Assembly (NCBI RefSeq): GCF_002904345.1
Contig: NZ_PEIH01000004.1
Span: 81,369-145,368, forward strand
Reading direction: 5' to 3'
Length of the DNA: 64,000 nt
From: Bacteroidetes bacterium endosymbiont of Geopemphigus sp.
GTDB lineage: Bacteria > Bacteroidota > Bacteroidia > Flavobacteriales > Blattabacteriaceae
The notes beneath the pieces are model-generated. The model was not told where the DNA came from. It did no database searches and saw only the letters and a program-made list of their open reading frames with translations. Shown piece after piece: positions 18,794-28,177 of this stretch. The stretch's first letter is position 1. Each line of letters opens with the position of its first letter. The position numbers were made by a program, and so were the translations under genes.

Positions 18794-19922
18794 ATGAAAA
18801 CAGAAACAGCCCTTCTCAGCGCTACCTATGTTGACACTCTGACTGGCGCCCTCTTAACACGCATCTACCAGACTTCCACCTATGTGCAGGAGGCTCCCGG
18901 GATAAACAAGGGATTTGATTATACAAGAACCAACAATCCCACAAGAAAGGTACTGGAAAAGCCTTATTTCGGACCTTGATGGCAGTTATACAGGTTTTTC
19001 CTTTACCTCAGGCATGGCAGCTATCGACGCTGTACTAAATTACTAAACGCAGGAGACAAAATCACTGCCATAGACGATATTTACGGAGGTGCCTACCGCT
19101 TACTCAATACGATTTACAAGCGGTTTGGGATAAATATAAAATTTATTGACACGAACACAATAGCGAAAATTTGATAAAAGCCATCACCCCTAAAACACGT
19201 ATGCTATAGCTGAAGTCTCCTACTAATTCCACTTTAAAAATCTCCGATATCAAAATCTTAGGAGAAATAGATCATCAACATAAGATTCAGGTAGTGGTAG
19301 ATAACACCTTTGCTTCTAGAATTTTACAACAACCATTAAATTTAGGCACGGATATCGTCGTTCACAGCGCGACAAAATATCTCTCTGGGTACTCCGATGT
19401 GCTTGCCGGATTGGTAGTGACCAAAGATCAAGAGACGGCTGAAAAATAAAGTATATCCAGAACGCCAGCGGCGCGGTATTGGCTCCTTTTGATTACTAAC
19501 TAAAACCCTTTGCGGTATTCAGACCATTTCTTTTCGCATAGAAAAACAATCGGAAAACGCCATGAAAATCGCTAAACATCTTCTTCAATCTCCCTTACAT
19601 TGACAAACTTTACATTAACAAGCTTTACTATCCCGGTCTACCCACGCATAAAAACCATAAGATCGCCACACGGCAACAAAAACGCTTTGGAGGATATAGC
19701 TTGGGTTTCAATTTGAAAAAAGCTTAGGAGACACCAAAAACCTCATCTGTCATCCAGAAAGTATGACACATAAATACCACTCCAGAGAGCGTCCGAAAAG
19801 TTGCCGGCATTCAGGACTCGCTCATACACATTTCCTGCGGTATAGAACACACAGAGGATCTTGTAGAGGATCTGAAAAATACATTTCATTCCGCTCTGAA
19901 AGTATTGGGAGAATCAGCTTGA
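18794..19922 (+). pseudogene. Cystathionine gamma-synthase/gamma-lyase family, pseudogene
   Basis: PLP-dependent trans-sulfuration enzyme of methionine or cysteine metabolism. From ATG 18794 the frame reads TYVQEAPGINKGFDYTRTNN and PTRKVLE. After a shift come GFSFTSGMAAIDAVL, AGDKITAIDDIYGG, VVVDNTFASRILQQPLNLG, the PLP-lysine block HSATKYLSGYSDVLAG, then FGGYSLGFNLK and SCGIEHTEDLVEDLKN, ending at TGA 19920-19922. The order spans the full 380-residue family, with at least six frameshifts or stops. Its 3' end overlaps the cysS 3' end by 37 nt. It is the gene controlled by the adjacent S-box. Confidence 0.85.
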
Positions 19923-21568
19923 GTCTTTACGGAGGTCGTTCCGTCTCGGTTATCGCGGAGCGTATAGCCGAGCTTTAAGAGTTCATCTCGAATTTCATCT
20001 GAGAGCGACCAGTCTTTATTTCTGCGGGCTCTCTCACGTGTTCTGACGAGAATATTGAGCAATTCCTTGGATTTATCTGGATCAGGCGGTAATCTATTTA
20101 ATAAAGGGGATTTTGTTGAAGAATCTTCTGCTGAAAGCTCTTTCAATGAATAAGAGATCTTTGAAGATACCTTGATGGAGGAGAAATGTTTTTTAATATC
20201 AAAACTTAAGGATCTTTTTAATCTTACTAAAGGGCTTTCCAAGCCTAAAACCTCTGAACAAAAACTTTGCACAGTCGTTTTCAAAAAATTCAGATCAGAG
20301 GAACTTAAAGATGCTTTACCTTCAGAAATCGCCTCCATTAAAGGGTATATCTCAAAAAGATGGGCAATCAAGCGAGGGGTGTTGAAATCATCATTCATGG
20401 CTTCATAGCAACTCTCTCTCCATGATTGCACATCAAAGGTAGAGGTTTTACCTTCTTTTTTTGAAGACGAGAGCCTTTCCAGATCCAGGAAAGCCATCAT
20501 AAGTCGATTATAACCTTTTTCGGCGGCGACGAGCGCGCGGTTTGAAAAATCTAAAACACTGCGGTAATGGGTCTGCAGCATAAAAAAACGCACAACCTCA
20601 AAAGAAAAAGACCTTTCAAGAAAAGGATTTTCACCGGTGAAGATATCGAAGGGCAAAAGCATATTGCCGCTTGACTTGCTCATCTTCTGACCGTTAATGG
20701 TAAGCATATTGGTGTGCATCCAATAGTTTACGGAACTTTTTCCGTAAGCTCCTTGCGCTTGCGCGAGTTCACATTCGTGATGAGGAAATTTTAAATCCAT
20801 ACCGCCCCCGTGAATATCAAAAACCTCCCCTAGATATTTCGTGCTCATGGCGGTACATTCAATATGCCAGCCCGGAAAACCCTCTCCCCAGGGAGAAGGC
20901 CAGCGCATAATATGCCCTGGGGAGGCTCTTTTCCAAAGAGCAAAATCCTGCGAGTGTTTTTTTTCCTGCTGTCCTTTTAAAGCGCGCGTATTCACCAGAA
21001 GTTCTTCCATCTTGCGATGGCTTAAAACGCCATAGCTTTCATACTCGGGATTATTATCAACAAGCCGAGCGTAAGCCTGCAGATCAAAATAGACCGAACC
21101 TCCTGACTCATAAGCGAGCTCATGATCCATGAGTTTTTTAATAGTCTCAATCTGCTCTGAAATATGACCTGTAGCGGTAGGTTCTATATCAGGAGGCACA
21201 GTATTGAATGATAATAATATATCATGAAAATTAAGGGTATATTTCTGTACGAGCTCCATAGGCTCGAGACGCTCGAGACGAGCTCTTTTCGAGATTTTAT
21301 CCTCACCCTCCCCTGCTTCATCTTCTAAGTGACCTACATCGGTGATATTGCGCACATAACGCACCTTATAGCCTAAATGTCTGAAATAGCGAACTACCAG
21401 ATCGAAAGAAATAAAAGTACGGCAATTTCCCAGATGTACCCAATTATAAACTGTCGGACCACAGGTATATATCCCTACGGATCTCTTCACTACAGGTGTA
21501 AAAACTTCCTTTTGTCCACTAAGAGAATTGTATATTTTTATTTCCTGATGAGCCGGCTGATTTTGCAT
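19886..21568 (-). CDS. cysS: Cysteinyl-tRNA synthetase
   Basis: Class I synthetase charging tRNA-Cys. The zinc and HIGH region [18 protein letters not shown] is near residue 33, [10 protein letters not shown] and [10 protein letters not shown] supply further zinc ligands, and KMSKSSGN is exact. Length 560 is about 65 more than Bacteroidales homologues that I recall. A Ser/Lys-rich insert lies between VLGLESPL and [14 protein letters not shown] (roughly residues 440-500), and the C-terminus runs past the expected end into the neighbouring pseudogene. Core and anticodon-binding parts are otherwise intact. Confidence 0.93.
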   Translation of the reverse strand: MQNQPAHQEIKIYNSLSGQKEVFTPVVKRSVGIYTCGPTVYNWVHLGNCRTFISFDLVVRYFRHLGYKVRYVRNITDVGHLEDEAGEGEDKISKRARLERLEPMELVQKYTLNFHDILLSFNTVPPDIEPTATGHISEQIETIKKLMDHELAYESGGSVYFDLQAYARLVDNNPEYESYGVLSHRKMEELLVNTRALKGQQEKKHSQDFALWKRASPGHIMRWPSPWGEGFPGWHIECTAMSTKYLGEVFDIHGGGMDLKFPHHECELAQAQGAYGKSSVNYWMHTNMLTINGQKMSKSSGNMLLPFDIFTGENPFLERSFSFEVVRFFMLQTHYRSVLDFSNRALVAAEKGYNRLMMAFLDLERLSSSKKEGKTSTFDVQSWRESCYEAMNDDFNTPRLIAHLFEIYPLMEAISEGKASLSSSDLNFLKTTVQSFCSEVLGLESPLVRLKRSLSFDIKKHFSSIKVSSKISYSLKELSAEDSSTKSPLLNRLPPDPDKSKELLNILVRTRERARRNKDWSLSDEIRDELLKLGYTLRDNRDGTTSVKTQADSPNTFRAE

Positions 21569-21605
21569 ATTTTATTCAGAGAAAATTACTTAAATCATTT
21601 ATTCT

Positions 21606-22286
21606 CTACAAGCCGATCGATGCGCTTGCCCCGGTATAATGCAAGAATTCCCTTCGGGTGTTCGCGTCGGCTTTAAACACTCCCTCAAGTTCAGCCGTTA
21701 CGGTGCTGCTTTCGATATCGCGAATGCCGCGTGAGTTTACGCAAAGATGTTTGGCGTCGATGACGCAAGCCACATCTTGAGTTCCTAGCATTTTCTGCAT
21801 GGAACGAACGATTTGCATGGTCAAACGCTCTTGCACCTGAGGTCTTCTCGCGTAATAATCAACGATACGGTTGATTTTTGAAAGGCCGATCACTTTGCCG
21901 TTAGAAATATAACCTACATGCGCGCGACCCACGATGGGTAAAAAATGATGCTCGCAGGTAGAATACACTACGATATTTTTCTCCACAAGCATCTGGTTGT
22001 ACTTATATTTGTTCTCAAAGGTGGAAGATCGCGGAAAACTCTCAGGATGAAGACCCGAGAAAATGTCCTTTACAAACATCTTAGCCACTCGCCTGGGGGT
22101 ATTATGCAAACTGTCATCGTTAAGGTCTAGTCCTAATATTTCCATAATCTCACGAAAATGAGATTCTATGCGCTCGATTTTCTCCTGATCCACGATTTCA
22201 AAAGCATCTTTTCGCAAAGGTGTATCGTAATTAGAGGAAAAATGTGAATGTTCCTCATCAAAAGCGCTATTTATTTGTTCATTCAT
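21606..22286 (-). CDS. folE: GTP cyclohydrolase I
   Basis: Converts GTP to 7,8-dihydroneopterin triphosphate, the entry to folate and other pterins. Zinc ligands are visible as VVYSTCEHHFLPIVGRAHVG (Cys and His) and KHLCVNSRGI (second Cys). The family signature VQERLTMQI is present. I start at ATG 22286: the in-frame TTG at 22307 falls inside the -7 promoter element and would leave no leader. It lies 37 nt upstream of cysS on the same strand, so the two are probably co-transcribed. Confidence 0.94.
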   Translation of the reverse strand: MNEQINSAFDEEHSHFSSNYDTPLRKDAFEIVDQEKIERIESHFREIMEILGLDLNDDSLHNTPRRVAKMFVKDIFSGLHPESFPRSSTFENKYKYNQMLVEKNIVVYSTCEHHFLPIVGRAHVGYISNGKVIGLSKINRIVDYYARRPQVQERLTMQIVRSMQKMLGTQDVACVIDAKHLCVNSRGIRDIESSTVTAELEGVFKADANTRREFLHYTGASASIGL

Positions 22287-22304
22287 GCGCAATAAAATAA
22301 AGGA

Positions 22305-22312
22305 CAAAGTTA
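22305..22312 (-). promoter_or_regulatory. -7 promoter element of folE-cysS
   Basis: Minus-strand TAACTTTG fits the Bacteroidota TAnnTTTG -7 consensus exactly. A start about 7 nt downstream would give a leader of roughly 12 nt before the folE ATG at 22286. No clear TTG -33 element is visible at the usual distance. Confidence 0.5.
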
Positions 22313-22395
22313 TAAAATTGAGTCCGCTTTATATTTTTTAAAGCCCTAAGATCTGAAAAGAATTCATTTAATTTTACGTCTTCAGAACAAAAATT

Positions 22396-23370
22396 ATGCA
22401 AAAAAACCTCTACCCGCTTCGCTTTGAGCCCTTTTTCCAATACAGAATATGGGGCGGAGATCAACTGCGCAAACTTTTAAAAAAGCCGATCCCTTCTGGG
22501 AATATTGGAGAGAGCTGGGAGATTTCAGATGTTCAGAGCTACTTAAGTGTAGTAACTAATGGATCTTTAGCCGGTAGGCATTTAAAAGAACTTATTACTC
22601 TTTATAAAGAGGAATTACTGGGAGAAAAAGTTTATGAACGCTTTGGGAATCAATTCCCGCTGTTAATAAAGTTCATCGATGCGCACGAAAAACTCTCCAT
22701 ACAAGTGCATCCTGATGATAAGCTGGCAAAACAACGACACAATTCCTTTGGAAAGAATGAAATGTGGTACATTATGCACACTGAGGAATCGGCTGAATTG
22801 ATCGTAGGTTTTAAAGAGAACATTTCAAAAGAGAACTACCGAAAATTAACTTCATCAGAAAAAGAAGAAGTACTTAATAAAGTAAAAGTACAAAAAGGGC
22901 AAGTATACTATTTGCCCGCAGGTCGCATACACGCTATAGGCGCAGGGGTATTACTGGTTGAAATTCAGCAGAGATCGGATATTACCTATCGTATTTATGA
23001 TTACAACCGTAAAGATAAAAACGGTCAAATACGGGAGCTTCATACGGAATTGGCTCTTGATGCCATCGATTTTTCCTTATATAATCGCTATGACACACCT
23101 TATAAAATTAAAGAGAACTTATTCTCAAAAATTATCGATACGTCTTATTTTAAAATAAAAATTTTATCATTTCATGGAAAGATTAAAAAAAAATACGAAC
23201 CTAAAGAAACCTTCAGGGTATTCATCGTGGTGGAAGGAAATCTGGAAATTAAAACCTCCACCACTACCGAAAAGTTAAAAATAGGTGACACCTTGCTCTT
23301 ACCGGCCTTTGTAGATGAAGTACATTTTATTTCTGCCCCCGGAGCGAAAGTTTTAGAAGCCAGCCTTTAA
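22396..23370 (+). CDS. manA: Mannose-6-phosphate isomerase, class I
   Basis: Zinc enzyme interconverting fructose-6-phosphate and mannose-6-phosphate. The zinc site is seen in LSIQVHPDDKLAK and NEMWYIMHTE, with the later His in LPAGRIHAIGAGVLLVEIQQ, typical of the short class I form. Length 324 is normal. It feeds GDP-mannose synthesis together with manC at 32.7 kb. A phosphomannomutase gene is not in the window. The ATG at 22396 follows directly on the folE/manA divergent spacer. Confidence 0.92.
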   Translation: MQKNLYPLRFEPFFQYRIWGGDQLRKLLKKPIPSGNIGESWEISDVQSYLSVVTNGSLAGRHLKELITLYKEELLGEKVYERFGNQFPLLIKFIDAHEKLSIQVHPDDKLAKQRHNSFGKNEMWYIMHTEESAELIVGFKENISKENYRKLTSSEKEEVLNKVKVQKGQVYYLPAGRIHAIGAGVLLVEIQQRSDITYRIYDYNRKDKNGQIRELHTELALDAIDFSLYNRYDTPYKIKENLFSKIIDTSYFKIKILSFHGKIKKKYEPKETFRVFIVVEGNLEIKTSTTTEKLKIGDTLLLPAFVDEVHFISAPGAKVLEASL

Positions 23371-23828
23371 AAACACCTGACGAAATTGACATCCTCTCTA
23401 TCTTAGAAGAAGAGTATTTCTTCCGTACCTAGAGAGCTTAGCGACTCCCCAGTGGATTTCTGCTTTTACGAAGGATCTCAACTGCATCAATTCCTCCACA
23501 GGAAAGTTGTAGCATTCTCTGTCATTAAAATATTTTGGACACCGTTGACATTGGTATTCGCTCTATGATTAAATAAAATCAAACACCTAAAATGATATTT
23601 AAAACCCCATATGGCTTTAGGGAAATTTTAGCGAAATCATCCCCAATGATAAAGCTCAGCTGTAACAGGAATTCCAGGATAATATCTGACCGTTTTTTTA
23701 TTTAAAATTCAATTAAAGCTTATTTAATTTTTCACGATTTAACTCTTCATTAGTAAAAAAGGTTTTTTCTTTCTTTGAAGAAGATTAACGCGTCGCTCTA
23801 AATGAAAAAGCACCACACTTAAAGCCAT
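23371..23828. other. Decayed stretch, no gene identified
   Basis: About 460 bases. The minus strand has short open pieces such as ENATTFLWRN, and the plus strand has SDSPVDFCFYEGSQLHQFLH, both interrupted. I suspected an insertion-sequence relic but found no transposase motif or terminal repeats, so I leave it unassigned. Confidence 0.4.
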
Positions 23829-24370
23829 ATGAATCAAGAAGAAAAAGATCTTAGAATAAAATTTCATGAGAACGAAAAGAAATTTAACAAGCATGTAAAG
23901 TGGCTAAAATTATCTCTTGATACACATATAAAGCATTTCGGAGCGAATCTTGAAAGCATAAAGGAGTTTTACAGAAATAAAAGCGTTTATATTACTGGTG
24001 TTTTTCCGAGCAAGCTTGCTTTTTTGAAGGAACTCAAAAAAGAACGTTTATTGTTGATGCTTTATTAGCTATGGGTTCTCAAGAAGATGAAAAGTTTCAG
24101 AGAGATCTAGAAATGAAAAAAGAGAATACAGAGCAATGCAAAGTTTCATTTAAAATTTTATGTAACGGCTTTTCGTCCATTCAAAATTATGAAAGCCCTG
24201 GTGTAGTATGCATGATGATTTAAATAATATGTTCGCCTTTTTAGATGAGCGCTCATAATCATCTCAAGTCAAATCTGTGGGAATCTCCACAAACAAAAAG
24301 ACAAACCATTATCCACTATCAAGAGTATATCTCTTTTCTAAGATCTAAGATTAAAGCTTTTGAAGAACTG
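23829..24370 (+). pseudogene. Unrecognised coiled-coil-like protein, pseudogene
   Basis: ATG 23829 opens 70 clean codons rich in Lys, Glu and Leu (MNQEEKDLRIKFHENEKKFN, then HVKWLKLSLDTHIKHFGANL). After a shift near 24040 the text continues TFIVDALLAMGSQEDEKFQR and CKVSFKILCNGFSSIQNYES, and after another, QEYISFLRSKIKAFEELL. Composition suggests a helical cytoplasmic protein of about 180 residues. No family is recognised. It precedes the M1 peptidase relic on the same strand. Confidence 0.45.
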
Positions 24371-24379
24371 CTAACCCTT

Positions 24380-25135
24380 GCACTATAACCTCTTAGAGTA
24401 GATCCGATGAATCAACAACTCTTCAGGGAGTAATGTAATTCGTTTGCAGATTGATAGCGTAAAAGCTTATAGAAAAATCTATTTTCCTCTGTGAGAGGGG
24501 TCTTCGTATTCCTTTAAAAACCCTGATCTGAAGTTCATATCGGTCAAGTCCTTGAATTCACTCTCTATTTTCATGTTCAGAGCCTCAAGAGATCGTTAAT
24601 CCTCCCCGGAAGGGCGGTTTTATCTGGAAATATGATGATATATAAGCGTCCATGGATTAGTGTGGCCGGTCGTCAGAGTATAGGAGCGCATATAGTGACC
24701 TTGTAGAGACCACCAAAGTGAAAAACCTTATGAGGGCATGTATATTTATATCACAGCGCCTGCTGATCTCGAGGCAATCTCAAATGGAAAGCTTAAAAAA
24801 ATATCACTTGAGAAAAACCGATGGAAAAAATGGCACTTGTAAGTCATCACGCCTATCAATCCTCATAATATAGCTTTATACATAGGAAAATATGCTCATA
24901 AAAAGAGCTACTTTAAGGGAAGAAGGGAAAACTACCTCTTGATTTTATTTCCTAGAAATAAAACTTATCTTGTGCGCTTCCTTTACAATAGCATACTTAG
25001 ATGCTTTGAGTTCTGGATAGGAGCTTATCCTTATACACAATGCCATCTTCGAGATAAGGTTACCCTACACTAGAAAATCTATTCCTTTTATAAAAAATTT
25101 CCAGATATTGCTGTGCGCGAATGCATGGGATTTTA
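24380..25135 (+). pseudogene. M1-family metallopeptidase, N-terminal remnant
   Basis: Fragments in several frames follow the N-terminal beta domain of M1 aminopeptidases: LRVDPMNQQL then SNVIRLQIDSVKAY; NPPRKGGFIWKYDDI; PWISVAGRQSIGAHI; ACIFISQR; and VITPINPHNIALYIGKYAH. The last is the signature ssPInnYnItlniGkY. RCFEFWIGAYPYTQ follows. The GxMEN and HExxH catalytic region that should come next is missing or unreadable. The enzyme would trim peptides. At least seven disruptions make this an old pseudogene. Confidence 0.72.
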
Positions 25136-25164
25136 AAAATAGCCTCGATTACCAAAAAGATTCT

Positions 25165-25389
25165 TTAATTAAGTTTATAAATGCCACCGGATGCTAGAAT
25201 ATGGGCATAAGCAATGAGTTTTGATTCCTGACGTCCTAGCTGCACAGGGCGTTAAAGTCTTTTCTATTGGCATCTGGATAAGTGCATTTTTGTTCAACGA
25301 TAAAAATTTTTCTGCCTGAGTTGCAATAATTCGTAAAGTTCCTTTTTGCAAAGTTCCGCGAAACTCTTAGTAGACCAATATGCTGTCAT
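25165..25389 (-). pseudogene. ElaA-like GNAT acetyltransferase, N-terminal remnant
   Basis: From ATG 25389: WSTKSFAELCKKELYELLQL, then, one frame over, RQKIFIVEQKCTYPDANRKDFNAL, then SKLIAYAHILASGGIYKL. This matches the ElaA pattern W-k-F-eLs-eLY-iLqLR-eVFvVEQ-CpYqD-D. The acetyl-CoA-binding C-terminal half is absent. It lies immediately downstream of the TrmH-type pseudogene on the same strand and runs into the M1 relic from the other side. Confidence 0.65.
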
Positions 25390-25405
25390 GATTTTTTATT
25401 AAATT

Positions 25406-26175
25406 CTAGTTTTTGTCGTAGAGCTTCAATAATATGATAGCCGTAGCATTTCTCACATTTAGCGAGTCTATTCCCCCCCTGCATCGGAATTTTAAAAAAA
25501 CATCAGCTACCTTTATTATATTTTCCGAGATATCGTAAGATTCTGCCGTCATAATCAGATCAACTCCAAATCGTAAATCACTATCGTATAAGTTCATGGA
25601 ATTTTTTAGTACGCTTGCTATCAGTTATATTTTTCGTTCTTCTCAGCCAGAGAACTAGCTTTGATGCGTTGGCAGTCACGATTTTTTGAGTGAATATTGG
25701 TTCCGAGGTTTGCCCGAATTACATTAGGGTGAAAGATATTCGGTTTTAAAATCACAAAGAATCACCCTCCTCTACGGCAACGGCTTGCGTGCTTCGAAGA
25801 ATGGCACCCCGTTCCGGGGTTTCGATATCCTCAAGGAATAAGTAATAAATTAGCCTCTCGATTACGTTTAGCCTTTCCAGGCTAAGGTTACGTCGATGAG
25901 AAAGCCCTACTACACCTCCGCTGCTTTTGCGGTAGGCTATTTTTAAAAGTATTTCTGCTAATTTTAGTAATCATAGGAAATCTCTCTGAGATAGTTCTCT
26001 CCTGGAAAATTTCCTTGCAAAGGAAAAGCTCTTTTGGTGTATATCCTTGTAAAGTTTTTTCAATTTTCCTTGAGTCTTCGACAATAATTATATTTTGCCC
26101 CCTGCGTAAGCTGGGTTTTTTCTGGGGCTTTAAAAGATTTTTAGTTCTTGGATTTTTCTCGCTGGAGATATTCAT
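25406..26175 (-). pseudogene. TrmH/SpoU-family RNA 2'-O-methyltransferase, pseudogene
   Basis: ATG 26175 starts 95 open codons of the substrate-binding N-terminal domain (RRGQNIIIVEDSRKIEKTLQ). In other frames follow SSGGVVGLSHRR, LLEDIETP..GAILRS and NIFHPNVIRANLGTNIHS. The last clean frame has LRFGVDLIMTAESYDISENI and RGGIDSLNVRNATAIILLKL, equivalents of the SpoU motif 2 (lifGsE) and motif 3 (IPM-G-DSLNVS). It spans the normal 250 residues with three or more lesions. Loss means one ribose methylation of rRNA or tRNA is dispensable. Confidence 0.82.
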
Positions 26176-26289
26176 TTTTAGAAGATGCTATTCTTAAGTC
26201 GAAGAGAAACTTTGTCTTTTTGTATCTTTATATTTTATTATCTCAAAGAGCATCTTTCCCATAATGGGAGAGTATAAATATTTTAACGT

Positions 26290-26935
26290 ATAATTATTAA
26301 AGACTTCAGTAAACAAGCTTCGATATTAAATCATCGCATTGCAGAACTTCGGGATGTTCAATTGGAGAAGGACTATAGGGTCTTTCATGAAAATCTCGAA
26401 AATATTGGTACTATTTTGGGATATGAACTGAGCAAATCCTTGAATTTTTTTCCGAAAAACGTCTCTACCCCTCTGGGTATAAAATCGATGGATATATTAA
26501 CTCAACAACCTTTTCTATGTATCATTCTCCGCGCGGGCCTTCTCCTACATACAGGTCTTTTAAGATTTTCATCAGGCAGAGACCGCTTTTATCTCTTTTT
26601 TCCGCCAGTATAAACAGAATGCTAAGAGTTTTGAAATCGTTGTGGATTATCCTCGCTACATCTTCTTTAGAAGGAAAATAGTAATCATCTTAGATCCTAT
26701 GCCTGCAGCAGGTGAGAGTTTGATAAATGTTTATAAGACTTTACAAAAATATGGCACACTGCATTCTCTTCATCTGGTTTTGGTGGTAGCAGCACACCCG
26801 GATATCGACTACATAAGAAAACATCTGCCCGAAAAAACCAAACTTTGGGTTGCTTCGATAGATGAAGAACTTAATGATAAGAGTTATATCGTTCCGGGTT
26901 TAGGCGATGCCGGTGATTTGGCTTTCGGAAAATGA
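26290..26935 (+). pseudogene. upp: Uracil phosphoribosyltransferase, frameshifted
   Basis: Salvages uracil with PRPP to UMP. Two long open blocks make up nearly the whole protein: FSKQASILNHRIAELRDVQL ... TPLGIKSMDILTQQ ... CIILRAGL, and after a single shift near 26570-26577, QAETAFISFFRQYKQNAKSF, the PRPP loop IILDPMPAAGESL and the uracil-binding PGLGDAGDLAFGK. The expected initiator is ATA at 26290 rather than ATG. The 3' end overlaps the asd 3' end by 36 nt. With one frameshift only, this is either a very young pseudogene or a sequencing artefact. Confidence 0.82.
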
Positions 26936-27946
26936 ATTTGAGATTTCATTTTTTTTTAAAACCAACTCATGCTCCAATAAATATTCTGCAATTTGCACAG
27001 CGTTTGTCGCGGCGCCTTTCCGTAAGTTATCCGCTACTATCCATAGCTGTAAGCTTCTTTCTTGTGAAAAATCTCTACGTAATCTTCCTACAAACACCTC
27101 ATTTTTGCCATGGGCGTAAACAGGCATAGGATAATAGTTATTTCTTGGGTCATCTTGCACGATTAACCCGGGAGCGTTTCTAAGTATCTCGCGCAGTTCT
27201 ACCAGTTCAAAATCTCTCTCAAATGTAATATTAACACTCTCTGAATGCCCTCCGATAACAGGAATGCGAACCGCTGTAGCGCTTAGCGTCATATGGTCAA
27301 CGCCCATGATCTTTTTGGGTTCACGCATTAATTTAAGCTCTTCTTTAGTGTATCCGTTTTCTTCAAAAGAATCGCATTGAGGAAGCGCGTTTTGATGGAT
27401 AGGATGTGGATAAATGCGTTCACAACTTACTCCTTGTATTTCCGCGTTCAGCTGATCAACGGCTTTTTTACCCGTCCCTGTAATCGATTGGTAGGTGGAT
27501 ATAAGTACACGTTGTATACCGTATCTCTTATGCAGAGGGTTGAGCGCCATGACTAGTTGTATGGTAGAACAATTGGGATTGGCGATGATTTTATCTTTTG
27601 TCGTGAGCTTATGTGCGTTGATTTCCGGTACGATAAGTTTCTTAGAGGGATCCATACGCCAAGCCGAGGAATTATCTATGACCGTTGCGCCCACTTCGGC
27701 AAATCTAGGCGCCCACTCTTTAGAAATGTCCCCTCCGGCTGAAAATAAAGCAATATCAGGACGGAGGGCAATGGCTCCGTTCAGATCAATGAGTGGATAT
27801 TTATTTCCTTTAAACGATATTTCCTGACCTAAAGATCGTTTTGAGGCTATAGGGATCAACTGTTTTACCGGAAAATTTCGCTCTTCCAGCACCTTTAGCA
27901 TTACACGACCTACCATACCTGTAGCTCCGATAACGGCAATTTTCAT
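26900..27946 (-). CDS. asd: Aspartate-semialdehyde dehydrogenase
   Basis: NADPH-dependent reduction of aspartyl phosphate, the branch point to diaminopimelate, lysine, threonine and methionine. The dinucleotide loop VIGATGMVGRVM is N-terminal. The active cysteine lies in IANPNCSTIQLVMAL, and the catalytic His region IPVIGGHSESVNI is intact. I use the ATG at 27946; an upstream in-frame GTG at 27961 adds only five residues. The C-terminal tail NSFSESQITGIA reads into the end of upp and is probably an extension caused by loss of the original stop. Confidence 0.94.
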   Translation of the reverse strand: MKIAVIGATGMVGRVMLKVLEERNFPVKQLIPIASKRSLGQEISFKGNKYPLIDLNGAIALRPDIALFSAGGDISKEWAPRFAEVGATVIDNSSAWRMDPSKKLIVPEINAHKLTTKDKIIANPNCSTIQLVMALNPLHKRYGIQRVLISTYQSITGTGKKAVDQLNAEIQGVSCERIYPHPIHQNALPQCDSFEENGYTKEELKLMREPKKIMGVDHMTLSATAVRIPVIGGHSESVNITFERDFELVELREILRNAPGLIVQDDPRNNYYPMPVYAHGKNEVFVGRLRRDFSQERSLQLWIVADNLRKGAATNAVQIAEYLLEHELVLKKNEISNSFSESQITGIA

Positions 27947-28177
27947 AAGAGTATTTTTCACTTCTCACAAATATCAGAAATTATTTTTCAATGAATGAAT
28001 TTTTAGCTTTTTTTAATGATTTTCTCATCTTTTTAGCGCAAATTTTTAATTGATTATGAATAACAAAGGCTGTTTTAGAATTTATAATATTTTTGCTTTA
28101 AATATTGCCTCTTCATTAATGATAAAACATGCTGATATCTTTAATCGCAAAAATCTGTATTTTGAATCTTTTTACTC

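Noticed and set aside
23371-23828. Possible insertion-sequence remnant
   Set aside because: No transposase catalytic motif, terminal inverted repeat or target duplication could be seen.
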